A stretch of 64,000 bases of DNA, taken from positions 62,001 through 126,000 of the forward strand of contig JAMHWF010000022.1 in NCBI GenBank assembly GCA_035911095.1, in the 5' to 3' direction. Positions 6,814-16,054 of this stretch are shown piece after piece. The position numbers and the translations under genes were made by a program. The notes beneath the pieces were generated by a model that ran no database searches, was not told the origin of the DNA, and was given only the letters and a program-made list of their open reading frames with translations. The stretch is from JAMHWF01 sp035911095 (GTDB lineage: Bacteria; Pseudomonadota; Gammaproteobacteria; Burkholderiales; Burkholderiaceae_C). The first letter of the stretch is position 1, and every line of letters begins with the position of its first letter.

Positions 6814-8400
6814 TCAGTGGTAGCGCATCTCGAGCAGCCGGTGCATCGTCTGCACGACGCTGAAGGCGTCCTTCAGCCGGCGCCGCTCGAAGCCGGAGAG
6901 CTCGCTGATCGACAGGTGGTTGTCGGGCGTCTCGCCGCGCGCCATCTGCGCTGCCTGGTGGCGGATGCGCGTGACGCTGAGGCTCTCGAGCGCGTCGCGC
7001 AGGTCGAGCGAGGTCTGCTCGCTGATCTCGCTGCTGCCGGCCGCCTGCGCAAGGCGGTCGTGCGTGTTCAGCGCCGGCTGGCCGGTGGCGAGCGCGAACA
7101 CGCGCGCCAGCGCGACGATCGGCGCGATGCCGCCGTGCTTCAGGTCGACCGTGTCGCGCCGCTCGCCGTGGCGCGTGGTCGAGAAGCCGCCGAACATCGA
7201 CAGCGGCGGCTTGTGCGCGAGCGCATTGCCGACCAGGTTGGCGAGGAAGACGCCGTTGCCGTGCGTCGCCCGCAGCAGGTCGGCGCGCAGGTCCTCGACC
7301 AGCGACTCGCGCCCGTAGACCGAGCGCAGGTCGAAGAAGACGCAGGTGAGCATCAGCGCCTGGGGCTCGGGGCGCGCCGTCCACTCCAGGAAGTACTCGC
7401 GCCAGCGCTTGCGCGGCTGCCGCCAGGTGTCGGTGCGGGCCATCATCTCGCCGGGGCAGTAGACGTAGCCGCAGGCATCGAGGCCGTCGTTGACGAAGCC
7501 GGCCAGCGCGCGGAAGTACGCGCCGTGCGCGGCCTCGTCGTAGGCGTCGTCGAGCACGAGGCCGTTGTCCTGGTCGCTGCGCACCGTCTGCTCGTGCCGG
7601 GCCTGCGAGCCGGCGGCGATCCAAGCGTACTCGACCGGTGGCGGGCCCAGCTGCATCTCGGCCAGCTGCAGCAGGCGCACCGTCACCGCGTCGCCGATCG
7701 CGGTCACGATGTGGCCGGTGCTGTAGGCCGTCGCGTCGGCGGCAGCGAGCGCGCGCTGCAGCGTCTTCACCTTGTCGGCGGCAGCGGCCAGGCCCGCGAC
7801 GTCGGTCTGGCGGTGGATCTGCCCGGCGATCGACATCGCCGAGCTGCTGTGCTGCTCGGCCAGGTCGGTCGAGGTGATCATGCCCGCCACCTGCGTGCCG
7901 TCGAGCAGCGGCACGTGGTGGACGTTCAGGCGCGCCATCAGCTGCATCGCGTCGAAGGCCGGGCGGTCGACCTGCACCGTGACGGGCGCGACCGTCGCCA
8001 CCTCGAGCACCGGGCGCGAGAGGTCCAGCGCCTCGGCGACCGCGCGGTTGCGCAGGTCGCGGTCGGTGACGATGCCGAACAGGTGGTCGCGCTCGATCAG
8101 CAGCAGCGACGAGACCCGCTCATCTCGCATCTTGCGGGCGGCCTCGAGGATGCTGGCGGTCGGCGGCAGCATGACCGGCGCCCGCCGCACCAGCGCGCGC
8201 AGCGGCGTCGTGAGCAGGAAGAGATAGGGGTCGCTGCCTTCGGGCGTCAGCGCCGCGGCGAGGCCGGGGCCGACGGCCTCGTCCGCGTCGAGCGGCAGGC
8301 CGGCCGTGTCCAGCGCCGTCGGGGCGGCGTCCGGCGCGCCGGATGCCGGCGCGGGGTGTGACGGCGGCGGTGGGGGCGATGGAGGGCTCGGGGCCGGCAT
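6814..8400 (-). CDS. CBS-domain and DUF294 nucleotidyltransferase-like signalling protein
   Basis: The protein has 528 residues. After a Pro/Ala-rich start there are two CBS motifs (about 65-180, GIVTDRDLRN and VAGMITSTDL), then a DUF294 nucleotidyltransferase-like domain with GSQARHEQTVRSDQDNGLV (GlnD/KNTase-type G-S and D-x-D pattern) and a DUF294 C-terminal helical domain. CBS pairs bind adenine nucleotides; the DUF294 module is thought to transfer or sense nucleotides, target unknown. Start chosen at ATG 8400 because no other in-frame ATG gives a sensible N-terminus; no strong ribosome binding site is seen. It lacks the N-terminal cyclic-nucleotide-binding domain of the longer relatives. 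Confidence 0.85.
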   Translation of the reverse strand: MPAPSPPSPPPPPSHPAPASGAPDAAPTALDTAGLPLDADEAVGPGLAAALTPEGSDPYLFLLTTPLRALVRRAPVMLPPTASILEAARKMRDERVSSLLLIERDHLFGIVTDRDLRNRAVAEALDLSRPVLEVATVAPVTVQVDRPAFDAMQLMARLNVHHVPLLDGTQVAGMITSTDLAEQHSSSAMSIAGQIHRQTDVAGLAAAADKVKTLQRALAAADATAYSTGHIVTAIGDAVTVRLLQLAEMQLGPPPVEYAWIAAGSQARHEQTVRSDQDNGLVLDDAYDEAAHGAYFRALAGFVNDGLDACGYVYCPGEMMARTDTWRQPRKRWREYFLEWTARPEPQALMLTCVFFDLRSVYGRESLVEDLRADLLRATHGNGVFLANLVGNALAHKPPLSMFGGFSTTRHGERRDTVDLKHGGIAPIVALARVFALATGQPALNTHDRLAQAAGSSEISEQTSLDLRDALESLSVTRIRHQAAQMARGETPDNHLSISELSGFERRRLKDAFSVVQTMHRLLEMRYH

Positions 8401-8627
8401 GGGAGGTCGCTCTCGGGCTGGGTCGAGTCCGCAGTCTCGCCGATCCGCCTGACGCCCCAGTCTGGGGCGCCCGCCGTCGTGGTCGCGCAGGACCGTGCCG
8501 GCACGGTCACGACTCGTTACCCCCGTGGGTCCCCGGGCGTGGCGTACGTCACGACCGACGGGCGGGTCCCCGGGTCGTCGGCCAGACAATCGAAATCGTT
8601 TGCAACTTGCCGAGCTGCCGCGACGCC

Positions 8628-10448
8628 GTGTCCCTGCGAGTCCTGATCCGATGGCTGGTCGCCCTGGTGGTGCTGGCGACGCTGGTGCTCGTCGCCCGCC
8701 TCGCCACGACCGAATGGCGCTCGGCCTCGCGCGTGGCCGAGGGATTGCACGCGATGGCCCTGCTGCGCGAGGCACTGGTGGCCGGCGAGATGGTCTCGCG
8801 CGAGCGCGGCCCGATGAACGGGCTGCTCGGCGAACCGCTGCCGCCGCGCGCAGAGCGGGTCGAGGCGCTGCGTGAGGCCCGCGCACGCACGGACAAGGCC
8901 TTCGACGCGCTGGGCAGGGCGCTCGCCGCGCCGGGCGGCGACGCGCGCACGCGCGAGGTGGCGGCGGCCTTCGGCGATACCCGCCAGGCGCTGGCGCAGG
9001 CGCGCGGCGCGATCGACGCGCTGACGGCGCGCCCGCGCGACGGGCGCGAGGCGAAGGCGATCGTCGAGGCGGTGCAGGGAATGATGCGCATCGTCGACCG
9101 CCTCGCGCCGGCCGTCGTCTCGTTCGGCTACCTCGCGCAGCGGGCAGTGCCGCAGCTGAGCAACGAGCTGCAGGGCGCGATCCTGGCGGCCGAGCTGCGC
9201 GAGCAGGCGGGCCGGCTCGGCTCGCACCTCACCGCGGCGCTGACGCGGCGCGAGCCCTTCGGTCCGGAGGACCGGCTCAGGATCGCGCGCACCCAGGGCC
9301 GCATCGACGAGCTGCGCTTCCTGATCGAGCTGCGCCTGCATGGGCAGTCCGACGCCGGCGTGGCACAAGCCTGGCAGGCGGTCGAGGCGCACTACTTCGG
9401 CGACGCGAACGAACTGCTCGCCCGCGTGATGGCCACCGGCGAGGCCGACGGCCGCTTCGACCTCGACGCGGCCGGCTTCGCGGCGGCCTACGTGCCGGCG
9501 ATGAACACGCTGTTCGCGGTGCGCGACGGCCTGCTGGACGCCGCGCAGGCGCACGCCGCCGCGCAACGCGGCATCGCGCAGGGCGTGCTGTCGCTGGTGT
9601 CGGTGAGCGCGGCGCTGCTGCTGGCGATCCTCGGCTGCACGATCGTGATGCTGCACCGGCGCATCCTCGCGCCGCTGGCTCAGACCACCCGCGTGCTCGA
9701 GGCGATGGCCGCCAACCGCACCGAGCCGCTGCCGCTGGCGCATGCCAACGACGAGATGGGCGCGGTCATCGGCGCCGTGCACACGCTGCAGCGCCAGACC
9801 GAGGTGGCGCAGGCGCTGCAGCGCGAGCGCGACATGCTGATCGAGCGCCTGCGTGAGCAGCTCAGCACCGACTTCCTGACCGGCGCGCTGAACCGGCGCG
9901 CGTTCTTCGACGCCGCCGAGCGCGAGCTGGCGCGGGCGCGCCGCCACGGGCACGAGGTGATCGTCGTGATGCTCGACGTCGACCACTTCAAGCGCTTCAA
10001 CGACCAGCACGGCCACGCCGCCGGCGACGCGGCGCTGGCCGCCGTCGCCGACGCGGTGCGCGGCCAGCTGCGCAAGAGCGACCTGCTCGCGCGCTTCGGC
10101 GGCGAGGAGTTCGTCGTGCTGCTCAGCCCCTGCGCGCCCGGCGATGGCCCGCGCCTGGCCGAGCGCCTGCGCGAGGCGATCGCCGCCGCGGCGGTCACCT
10201 GCCCTCCGGGCGACGAACGCCGGGTGACGGCGAGCCTCGGCGTCGCCGACTCGGCACAGCTCGGGCTCGACCTGCGCGAGCTGCTCGGCTGCGCCGACGC
10301 GGCGATGTACGCCGCCAAGCGCGGCGGGCGCGACCGCGTGGTGCTGGCGCCGTCGTCGGCGCCGGCCGACGCGCCTGACGCGGCGCCGGCCGCCGAGGAT
10401 CAGACGTTGAACAGGAAGTGCAGCACGTCGCCGTCCTTCACGACGTAG
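8628..10448 (+). CDS. membrane-bound diguanylate cyclase (GGDEF)
   Basis: The protein has 606 residues: TM1 (about 5-24), a long helical periplasmic domain with an ERGPMNGLLG segment recalling nitrate/nitrite-sensor-type helical bundles, TM2 (about 322-342), a HAMP linker, a short coiled coil and a GGDEF domain. The active site reads GGEEF (about residue 491), the Mg/phosphate motif is DVDHFKRFND, and an I-site RKSD lies five residues before GGEEF, so it should make c-di-GMP under product inhibition. Start is GTG 8628, right before the first membrane helix. Its 3' end overlaps the convergent ychF gene by 49 bp. Confidence 0.9.
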   Translation: MSLRVLIRWLVALVVLATLVLVARLATTEWRSASRVAEGLHAMALLREALVAGEMVSRERGPMNGLLGEPLPPRAERVEALREARARTDKAFDALGRALAAPGGDARTREVAAAFGDTRQALAQARGAIDALTARPRDGREAKAIVEAVQGMMRIVDRLAPAVVSFGYLAQRAVPQLSNELQGAILAAELREQAGRLGSHLTAALTRREPFGPEDRLRIARTQGRIDELRFLIELRLHGQSDAGVAQAWQAVEAHYFGDANELLARVMATGEADGRFDLDAAGFAAAYVPAMNTLFAVRDGLLDAAQAHAAAQRGIAQGVLSLVSVSAALLLAILGCTIVMLHRRILAPLAQTTRVLEAMAANRTEPLPLAHANDEMGAVIGAVHTLQRQTEVAQALQRERDMLIERLREQLSTDFLTGALNRRAFFDAAERELARARRHGHEVIVVMLDVDHFKRFNDQHGHAAGDAALAAVADAVRGQLRKSDLLARFGGEEFVVLLSPCAPGDGPRLAERLREAIAAAAVTCPPGDERRVTASLGVADSAQLGLDLRELLGCADAAMYAAKRGGRDRVVLAPSSAPADAPDAAPAAEDQTLNRKCSTSPSFTT

Positions 10449-11494
10449 TCCTTGCCTTCGGCGCGCATCTTCCCCGCCTCCTTTGCCGCCTGCTCGCCGC
10501 CCAAGGCGACGAAGTCGTCGTAGGCGATCGTCTGCGCGCGGATGAAGCCGCGCTCGAAGTCGGTGTGGATCGCGGCCGCGGCGCGCGGCGCCGTGTCGCC
10601 GATGTGGATCGTCCAGGCGCGCACTTCCTTCACGCCGGCGGTGAAGTAGGTCTGCAGGCCGAGCAGCGAGAAGGCGGCGCGGATCAGCCGGTTCAGCCCC
10701 GGCTCGTCCTGCCCCATCTCGGCGAGGAAGAGGAGCTTGTCCTCGTCGCTGAGGTCCGCCATCTCGGCCTCGGTCTTCGCGCAGATCGCGACCACCGGCG
10801 CCCTCTGCGCCTCTGCGTACTCGCGCAGACGGTCGAGATAGGGGTTGCCCTCGAAACCGTCCTCGGCGACGTTGCCGACCAACATCGCCGGCTTCGCGGT
10901 GATCAGGCAGAGCGGCTTCAGCACCGCCTGCTCTTCCTTGCTGAAGTCGATCGAGCGCACCGGCCGGGCCTCGTTCAGCGCCGCGGCGCAGCGCTCGAGC
11001 ACGGCGACGAGTCGCTGCGCTTCCTTGTCGTTGCCCGCCTTGGCGATCTTGACGTTCTTCGCCAGTGTCTTCTCGACCGTCGTCATGTCGGCCAGGCAGA
11101 GCTCGGTCTGGATCACCTCGATGTCGGCCACCGGGTCGACCTTGTTGGCGACGTGGATGACGTTCTCGTCGTCGAAGCAGCGCACCACGTTGACGATCGC
11201 GTCCGTCTCGCGGATGTGGGCGAGGAACTGGTTGCCCAGGCCTTCGCCCTTGCTCGCGCCGGCGACCAGGCCTGCGATGTCGACGAACTCGACGATCGCC
11301 GGCACCACGCGCTCGGGCTTGACGATCCCGGCCAGCTTCGCGAGGCGCGGGTCGGGCAGCTCGACGATGCCGACGTTCGGCTCGATCGTGCAGAAGGGGT
11401 AGTTCTCGGCCGCGATGCCGGCCTTGGTCAGCGCGTTGAAGAGCGTGGACTTGCCGACATTGGGCAGGCCGACGATGCCGCACTTGAGGCTCAT
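10400..11494 (-). CDS. ychF: redox-regulated ATPase/GTPase YchF (OLA1 family)
   Basis: This is a 364-residue full-length YchF. It has the P-loop GLPNVGKSTLFNALT at the N-terminus, the G2/G3 regions (FCTIEPN; DIAGLV), the altered G4 motif NKVD, a coiled-coil insertion and the C-terminal TGS-like domain ending DGDVLHFLFNV. YchF/OLA1 binds ribosomes, prefers ATP to GTP and is involved in stress and redox responses. A TAGAAT -10 box lies upstream on the minus strand at 11528-11533. The last 49 bp overlap the tail of the diguanylate cyclase gene on the other strand. Confidence 0.97.
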   Translation of the reverse strand: MSLKCGIVGLPNVGKSTLFNALTKAGIAAENYPFCTIEPNVGIVELPDPRLAKLAGIVKPERVVPAIVEFVDIAGLVAGASKGEGLGNQFLAHIRETDAIVNVVRCFDDENVIHVANKVDPVADIEVIQTELCLADMTTVEKTLAKNVKIAKAGNDKEAQRLVAVLERCAAALNEARPVRSIDFSKEEQAVLKPLCLITAKPAMLVGNVAEDGFEGNPYLDRLREYAEAQRAPVVAICAKTEAEMADLSDEDKLLFLAEMGQDEPGLNRLIRAAFSLLGLQTYFTAGVKEVRAWTIHIGDTAPRAAAAIHTDFERGFIRAQTIAYDDFVALGGEQAAKEAGKMRAEGKDYVVKDGDVLHFLFNV

Positions 11495-11527
11495 GACGGG
11501 CTCTCCGCTCGCTAGGGAAAGCCGGCG

Positions 11528-11533
11528 ATTCTA
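11528..11533 (-). promoter_or_regulatory. -10 box TAGAAT of ychF
   Basis: On the minus strand the sequence reads CCCTAGAATCGCCGGCTTTC, ending about 15-20 bp from the ychF start codon. The -10 plus the downstream CGCCGGCT is shared with lysS and closely matched at rpmF. No clear -35 is present. Confidence 0.5.
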
Positions 11534-11631
11534 GGGTCTGCCATGCCGGCGGCAGGGCGGCCTGGCCCGTGCGGGCCGGCCGCAGGCTGCCTGGCGCGAT
11601 ACTGGCCCGCCGCACCCCACCGGAGCTTGCG

Positions 11632-12519
11632 ATGTCCCCGACCACGATCGTCACCCCGAAGGACCGCGACCTGGGCGGCGGCTTCATCGTGCGGCGCCTG
11701 CTGCCCGCGATGGCCGCCCGCTCGCTCGGGCCCTTCGTCTTCTTCGACCACATGGGTCCGATCACCGCCGGCCCCGCCGACAACCACGACGTGCGCCCGC
11801 ACCCGCACATCGGCCTGGCGACGGTGACCTACCTCTTCGAGGGCGCGATGATGCATCGCGACTCGACCGGGGCGGTGCAGCGCATCGAGCCCGGCGCGAT
11901 CAACTGGATGACTGCCGGGCGCGGCATCGTCCACTCGGAGCGCACGCCCGAAGACCTGAAGCCCGTCACCCGCACCTCGCACGGCGTGCAGCTCTGGGCC
12001 GCGCTGCCGGCCGAGGACGAGGAGATCGAGCCCTCGTTTTCGCACACCGCCGCCGAGCAGATCCCCGAGCGCACGGCCGAGGGCACGACGCTGCGCGTGC
12101 TGATCGGCGAGGCCGCCGGCCTGCGCTCGCCGGTGCCGACCCGCTCGCCGACGCTCTACCTCGCGCTCGACATGGCGCCGGGCGCGGTGCTGCCGCTGGA
12201 CTTCGATGCCGAGGAGCTCGGCCTCTACACCGTCGACCGCGCGGTGAGGCTCGACGGCGAGGCGGTCGCGCCGCAGCGGCTGGCGGTGCTGCCGCCGGGC
12301 CGCGGCCGCGCGACGCGGCTCGAGGCACCCGAGGGCGCGCGCGTCGTGGTGCTCGGCGGCGCGGCGATCGGGCCCCGCTTCCTGTGGTGGAACTTCGTCT
12401 CCTCGCGCCGCGAGCGCATCGTGCAGGCGGCCGACGACTGGGCCGCCGAGCGCTTCGACGCGGTGCCGGGCGAGCACGAGCGGATTCCGTTGCCGGAGAC
12501 GAAGCTGCCGACGGCTTGA
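11632..12519 (+). CDS. pirin family protein
   Basis: This is a 295-residue bicupin pirin. The N-terminal cupin has the metal site HPHIGLATVTYLFEG and HSERTPED; pirins hold Fe or another metal with three His and one Glu, and some have quercetinase activity. A C-terminal pirin domain follows (about 170-285). The start ATG 11632 is preceded by CGGAG at suitable spacing. The gene stands alone, divergent from ychF and convergent with the MOSC gene; a perfect hairpin (12560-12585) separates it from the latter. Confidence 0.92.
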   Translation: MSPTTIVTPKDRDLGGGFIVRRLLPAMAARSLGPFVFFDHMGPITAGPADNHDVRPHPHIGLATVTYLFEGAMMHRDSTGAVQRIEPGAINWMTAGRGIVHSERTPEDLKPVTRTSHGVQLWAALPAEDEEIEPSFSHTAAEQIPERTAEGTTLRVLIGEAAGLRSPVPTRSPTLYLALDMAPGAVLPLDFDAEELGLYTVDRAVRLDGEAVAPQRLAVLPPGRGRATRLEAPEGARVVVLGGAAIGPRFLWWNFVSSRRERIVQAADDWAAERFDAVPGEHERIPLPETKLPTA

Positions 12520-12559
12520 GCGGCGCGCCGGCCCCCACCGGCCGGGCGTGCCTTCGGGG

Positions 12560-12585
12560 CTTGCGCGACGGTCTCGTCGCGCAAG
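12560..12585. terminator. 10-bp perfect hairpin between pirin and MOSC genes
   Basis: CTTGCGCGAC (12560-12569) and GTCGCGCAAG (12576-12585) pair perfectly around a 6-base loop. It lies between two convergent genes, 41 bp after one stop and 4 bp from the other, so it can serve both transcripts. There is no T tract after it on the plus strand, so the call as a rho-independent terminator is not certain. Confidence 0.5.
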
Positions 12586-12588
12586 GGG

Positions 12589-13455
12589 TCAATCAAACGC
12601 GAAGCTCGCGCCGCCGGCCTGCCCGACGCGCAGCGTGCGTCCAAAGCCCTCGAGCACGATCGCGTTCATGCCGAAGGTGAGCGCGCCGTCGAGCCGCGGG
12701 TCGGCGCGGTAGGCGGCGAGCACGTCGCCGACCGCATGCCCGGTCTCGCCGGTGGCCGGGTCGACGTCGGGGATCGGGCAGCGCGCGCAGGGCTTGACGA
12801 GCTTGAGGCGCACCGGGCCTTCGTCGGTGTCGAAGCGCAGCTCGTCGAGGTGGTCCTCGCCATGCGCGTCGACGCCGTCGATCACGAGGTTGGGGCGGAA
12901 GCGCGCCATCGTCACCGGCCCGTGGCCGACGAGCGCCAGGCGGCGGTTCAGCTCGGCGAGCGAGGCGGTCGAGGCGACGAGCAGGGGGTAGGCGTCCTGG
13001 AAGGTCGTCAGGGCCTCGCGTCCGCCGGTCGCCGCGGGGCTGGCGAGGCGGCGCACCTCGGGGTCGAAGGTGACGAGGCGCAGCGGCTGGCGCAGGAAGT
13101 CGCTGATCCACTGCGCGGCGAGGTCGCCCATGTCGGCGGCGTCGAGTTCGTCGCGCCAGACGCGCACCCGCGCCGGCTTCTCGGCCGCGTCGAGCGCCAG
13201 GTGCAGCGCCAGCATGCCCGGCGCCTTCAGCACCAGGTCGGCATGGCGCAGGCGGGTCGACACCAGCGCCATGCGCGGCAGCTCGCGCTGGGTGACGAAC
13301 TCGCCGTCGCTGTCGACGACCATCCAGCACCGGTCCCACTCGAGGCCGGTCTCGATGACGAGTGCCGCATCGACCGCGATGCCGGCGCAGGACTTGACCG
13401 GGTGCACGTGCAGGCCAGCCAGGCGGATCGGGGTGTCGGCGGCGTCGTCGTGCAT
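12589..13455 (-). CDS. MOSC domain-containing protein (MOSC N-terminal beta barrel)
   Basis: The protein has 288 residues: an N-terminal MOSC_N beta-barrel domain (LHVHPVKSCAGI ... ETGLEWDRCWMVVD) and a C-terminal MOSC domain with the conserved Cys region KPCARCPIPDVDP. MOSC proteins bind sulfurated molybdenum cofactor; this architecture is close to YcbX and mARC, which reduce N-hydroxylated compounds, though a C-terminal ferredoxin domain as in YcbX is absent. The gene is 7 bp downstream of the AsmA-like gene and likely cotranscribed with it. Confidence 0.9.
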   Translation of the reverse strand: MHDDAADTPIRLAGLHVHPVKSCAGIAVDAALVIETGLEWDRCWMVVDSDGEFVTQRELPRMALVSTRLRHADLVLKAPGMLALHLALDAAEKPARVRVWRDELDAADMGDLAAQWISDFLRQPLRLVTFDPEVRRLASPAATGGREALTTFQDAYPLLVASTASLAELNRRLALVGHGPVTMARFRPNLVIDGVDAHGEDHLDELRFDTDEGPVRLKLVKPCARCPIPDVDPATGETGHAVGDVLAAYRADPRLDGALTFGMNAIVLEGFGRTLRVGQAGGASFAFD

Positions 13456-13462
13456 CGGCGCT

Positions 13463-15979
13463 TCAGCGCGGCAGGCCGTGGCCGGGTTCGGCGGAACGGG
13501 AGGGGCGGGCCTGCGGCGAATGGGTTTCGGAGGTGGGGGTCAGCGTCGGCACCTGCGACGAGCTGGGTGCCTGGGCAGGGGCGTGGGCCGGCGCGGGGGC
13601 GTCGGCCGGTGCGGCCGATGTGGCGCCGCCCAGGTTCGCGGCTTCGCTCCAGCGGATGTGCCAGTCCGGCGCGGCGAGCGGGCCCTCCAGGCGCACCGGC
13701 ACCGCCAGGCCATCGAGCGGCGCCCACTGCGCGGCCTGCGCGGCTTCGGGCCCGCGCTTCGGCAGCTCGACGCTGGCCCGGGTGAGGTAGTCGATGCGCC
13801 GCTTGGCCAGGTCGACCTCGCCGGCACCGCCCAGGCGCAGCAGCGGGCTGCGCAGCGCCAGATCCTGGCTGCGGGCCAGGCCGCCGGCGAGCTCGAAGCT
13901 CGCCTTCAGTTCGGAGAAGCCGGTCTTGCGGTCGGACGCCGCCGGCGTGGTGGTGTCCTGGCCTTCGGCGACCGTCGCCTGCCCCTCGCGCAGCGTCTGC
14001 AGCAGGTCGACGCCGACGATCGCGCCGTCGCGCAGTTGCAGCGCCGCGCGGCCGTCGAGCGTGCGCCCGAGCGCGGCCAGGTCGGCGCCCTGGCCGCGCA
14101 GCTCGGCCGAGAGCCGCCCGCGGCCCTGCAGCGGCTCGGCGTCGGTCAGGTCCTGCAGCATCGCGCCGACGTCGACGCCGTTGCCCTGCACCCGCAGGTC
14201 GACCTCGGGCGTGGACTGCGCCACCGCCGCCTGGCCGCTGGCGTCGATCGTGCCGTCCCAGACCTTGGCCTGCATGTCGGCGAGCTTCAACAGGCCGTCG
14301 GTTAGGCTCGATTCCAGGCGCACGTCGCGCGCGAGCACCGGGTACAGCCGCAGCTGGCCGGCGCGCAGCGAGACGCGGGCGTCGAGCGCGCGCCAGGCGT
14401 CGGAGGCGATGCCCGACGGCGGGGTCGCCGCCTTGCGGCTGTTGCCGCCGTCGCCGGCGGAGGCGGTCGCTGCGCCCGGGACGCCCGATGCAGTCCTGCG
14501 TCCGGCGATGCCGGCCTCGCCGTTGGGCGCCGGCGCCCGCCAGCGCCCGAGGTCGAGGCGCTCGCAGCGCAGCCGCAGGTCGAGCGCCGGGCGCTCGCGT
14601 GCCTCGCCGGCGGGCTGGGCGCGGCCCTCGCTGGCGCAGGCGTCTTCGGCCAGCGTGGCATTCAGGTTCCAGCTCGCCTCGTCGGGCGAGAAGCCGAGCG
14701 AGCCGCGCGCGCCGAGCGGCCACGGCGTGCCGCCGAGGCCGGCGTCGAACACGCCCTTGACGTCGAGGCGGTCGAAGCTCAGGCGCTCGAAGGGCTGCTC
14801 GCCGGTGCCCCATTGCAGCAGCAGGTCGGCGGCCACGGTGCCCTCGACGCGGCGGCTGTCGAAGCCCGAGCGCACGTCGGCGCGCAGCGCGGCCAGGCGC
14901 AGGCGCTCAAGGCTGCCCGAGGGCGCGCCGGACTCGAAGCTGACCTGCAGCGGCGCGGCGCCGTCGAGCGCGAACTGCCCCTTCACGCCCTGGCCCTCGG
15001 CGCCGTTCGGGCCGGCGGCGAAGCGGGGCGCCTGGAGCGTCGCGCTGAACGGCCGCCCCGCGCCCCACTGGCCCTTGAGGTTGGCCTGCAGGCCCGTCCA
15101 GGCCAGCGCGCCGGTGCCGGGGTTCCAGCCCAGGCGCTGCGCGCGCACGGTGGAGGCGCCGAGGCGCCAGTCGTCGTTGTCGGCGCGCAGTTCGAGCGTC
15201 AGGTTGTCGGCCTCGACGTCGTGCTGCCCGAGGTCGACGCGGGCCTCGCCGCGCAGCTCGGCGCGCAGCTCGCGCAGGCCGGCGGCCGACCCGGCGAAGC
15301 GCAGCTGCAGCGCCGGCAGGCGCGCCTGGCCCTCGCCACCGGGCAACTGCAGCGCGAAGCTGCCCTCGAGCTCGCCCTCGAGCCGCGGCCGCTGCAGTGC
15401 GACGCGCGAGCGCAGCTGCACCTCGGCGGCGCTGCCGGTGGCGTCGAAGTGGGCGTCGAGGCGCTCGACGCGGTACTCGCCGTGCATCGGCAGGCGCTCG
15501 TCGCTGACGCTCGCGCGCAGGTCCTCGACGGCGAGATGGCGCAGGTCGAGCTTCATCGCGCCGAGCTCGCCGCGCACGCCGAGCAGATCGTCGAGGTTGC
15601 GCGTGTCGTCGGCGCGGCGCGCCAGGCGCAGGCGCACGCCGCGCGCCTCGATGCCCTTGACGACGAGCTGGCGCGCGAGCAGCGGCACCGGGTCGACCGC
15701 CAGTGAAGCCTCGTCGATGAGCAGGAACTCGGCGTTCGGGTCGAAGCGCTCGCTCAGCCGCAGCTCGCCGAACTCGACGCGCAGGCGCGGGAAGATCGAG
15801 AGGCGGGCCGGGCCGGCGAGGGTCAAGCTGCGCTGGCGCTCGTCGCGCATCCAGTCGACCGCCAGGGTCTTGTAGTGCTCGCCGTCGAAGCTGGCGACGA
15901 GCCAGCCGACGCTCGCCGCGAGCAGCACGAGGACCCCGGCGGCGCCGAGCAGGACCCGGCGCATCCAGAGTCTGATCAT
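13463..15979 (-). CDS. AsmA family protein
   Basis: This is an 838-residue inner-membrane-anchored protein. One N-terminal TM helix (about 8-30) is followed by a long periplasmic region rich in beta strands. It has the AsmA N-terminal pattern (LAGPARLSIFPRLRVEFGEL) and the conserved C-terminal AsmA core (LKLADMQAKVWDGTIDASGQ onwards). The last 60 residues are a Pro/Ala/Ser tail. AsmA-like proteins are bridge-like lipid-transfer candidates between inner and outer membrane. A low-complexity insert (about 490-520) breaks the middle. Start ATG 15979 gives the usual short cytoplasmic end. Confidence 0.88.
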   Translation of the reverse strand: MIRLWMRRVLLGAAGVLVLLAASVGWLVASFDGEHYKTLAVDWMRDERQRSLTLAGPARLSIFPRLRVEFGELRLSERFDPNAEFLLIDEASLAVDPVPLLARQLVVKGIEARGVRLRLARRADDTRNLDDLLGVRGELGAMKLDLRHLAVEDLRASVSDERLPMHGEYRVERLDAHFDATGSAAEVQLRSRVALQRPRLEGELEGSFALQLPGGEGQARLPALQLRFAGSAAGLRELRAELRGEARVDLGQHDVEADNLTLELRADNDDWRLGASTVRAQRLGWNPGTGALAWTGLQANLKGQWGAGRPFSATLQAPRFAAGPNGAEGQGVKGQFALDGAAPLQVSFESGAPSGSLERLRLAALRADVRSGFDSRRVEGTVAADLLLQWGTGEQPFERLSFDRLDVKGVFDAGLGGTPWPLGARGSLGFSPDEASWNLNATLAEDACASEGRAQPAGEARERPALDLRLRCERLDLGRWRAPAPNGEAGIAGRRTASGVPGAATASAGDGGNSRKAATPPSGIASDAWRALDARVSLRAGQLRLYPVLARDVRLESSLTDGLLKLADMQAKVWDGTIDASGQAAVAQSTPEVDLRVQGNGVDVGAMLQDLTDAEPLQGRGRLSAELRGQGADLAALGRTLDGRAALQLRDGAIVGVDLLQTLREGQATVAEGQDTTTPAASDRKTGFSELKASFELAGGLARSQDLALRSPLLRLGGAGEVDLAKRRIDYLTRASVELPKRGPEAAQAAQWAPLDGLAVPVRLEGPLAAPDWHIRWSEAANLGGATSAAPADAPAPAHAPAQAPSSSQVPTLTPTSETHSPQARPSRSAEPGHGLPR

Positions 15980-16054
15980 GGGCCGGATTCTGCCTGTGCA
16001 TCCCCTGGCCAGCGCTGGCCGAAGCGGCGCAGGGGCCTCCCTACAATGGGCCGG

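Noticed and set aside
4906..6863. Very long open frame on the plus strand (about 889 codons) opposite the amidase genes
   Set aside because: It is a shadow of the GC-rich minus-strand atzF- and atzE-like genes; its composition is Arg/Gly/Ala repeats with no domain, while the minus strand has clear amidase motifs.
8517..11810. Minus-strand open frame of about 1,097 codons across the diguanylate cyclase and ychF
   Set aside because: It is open only because of high GC; it has no family motifs, whereas the GGDEF and YchF frames are complete and conserved.
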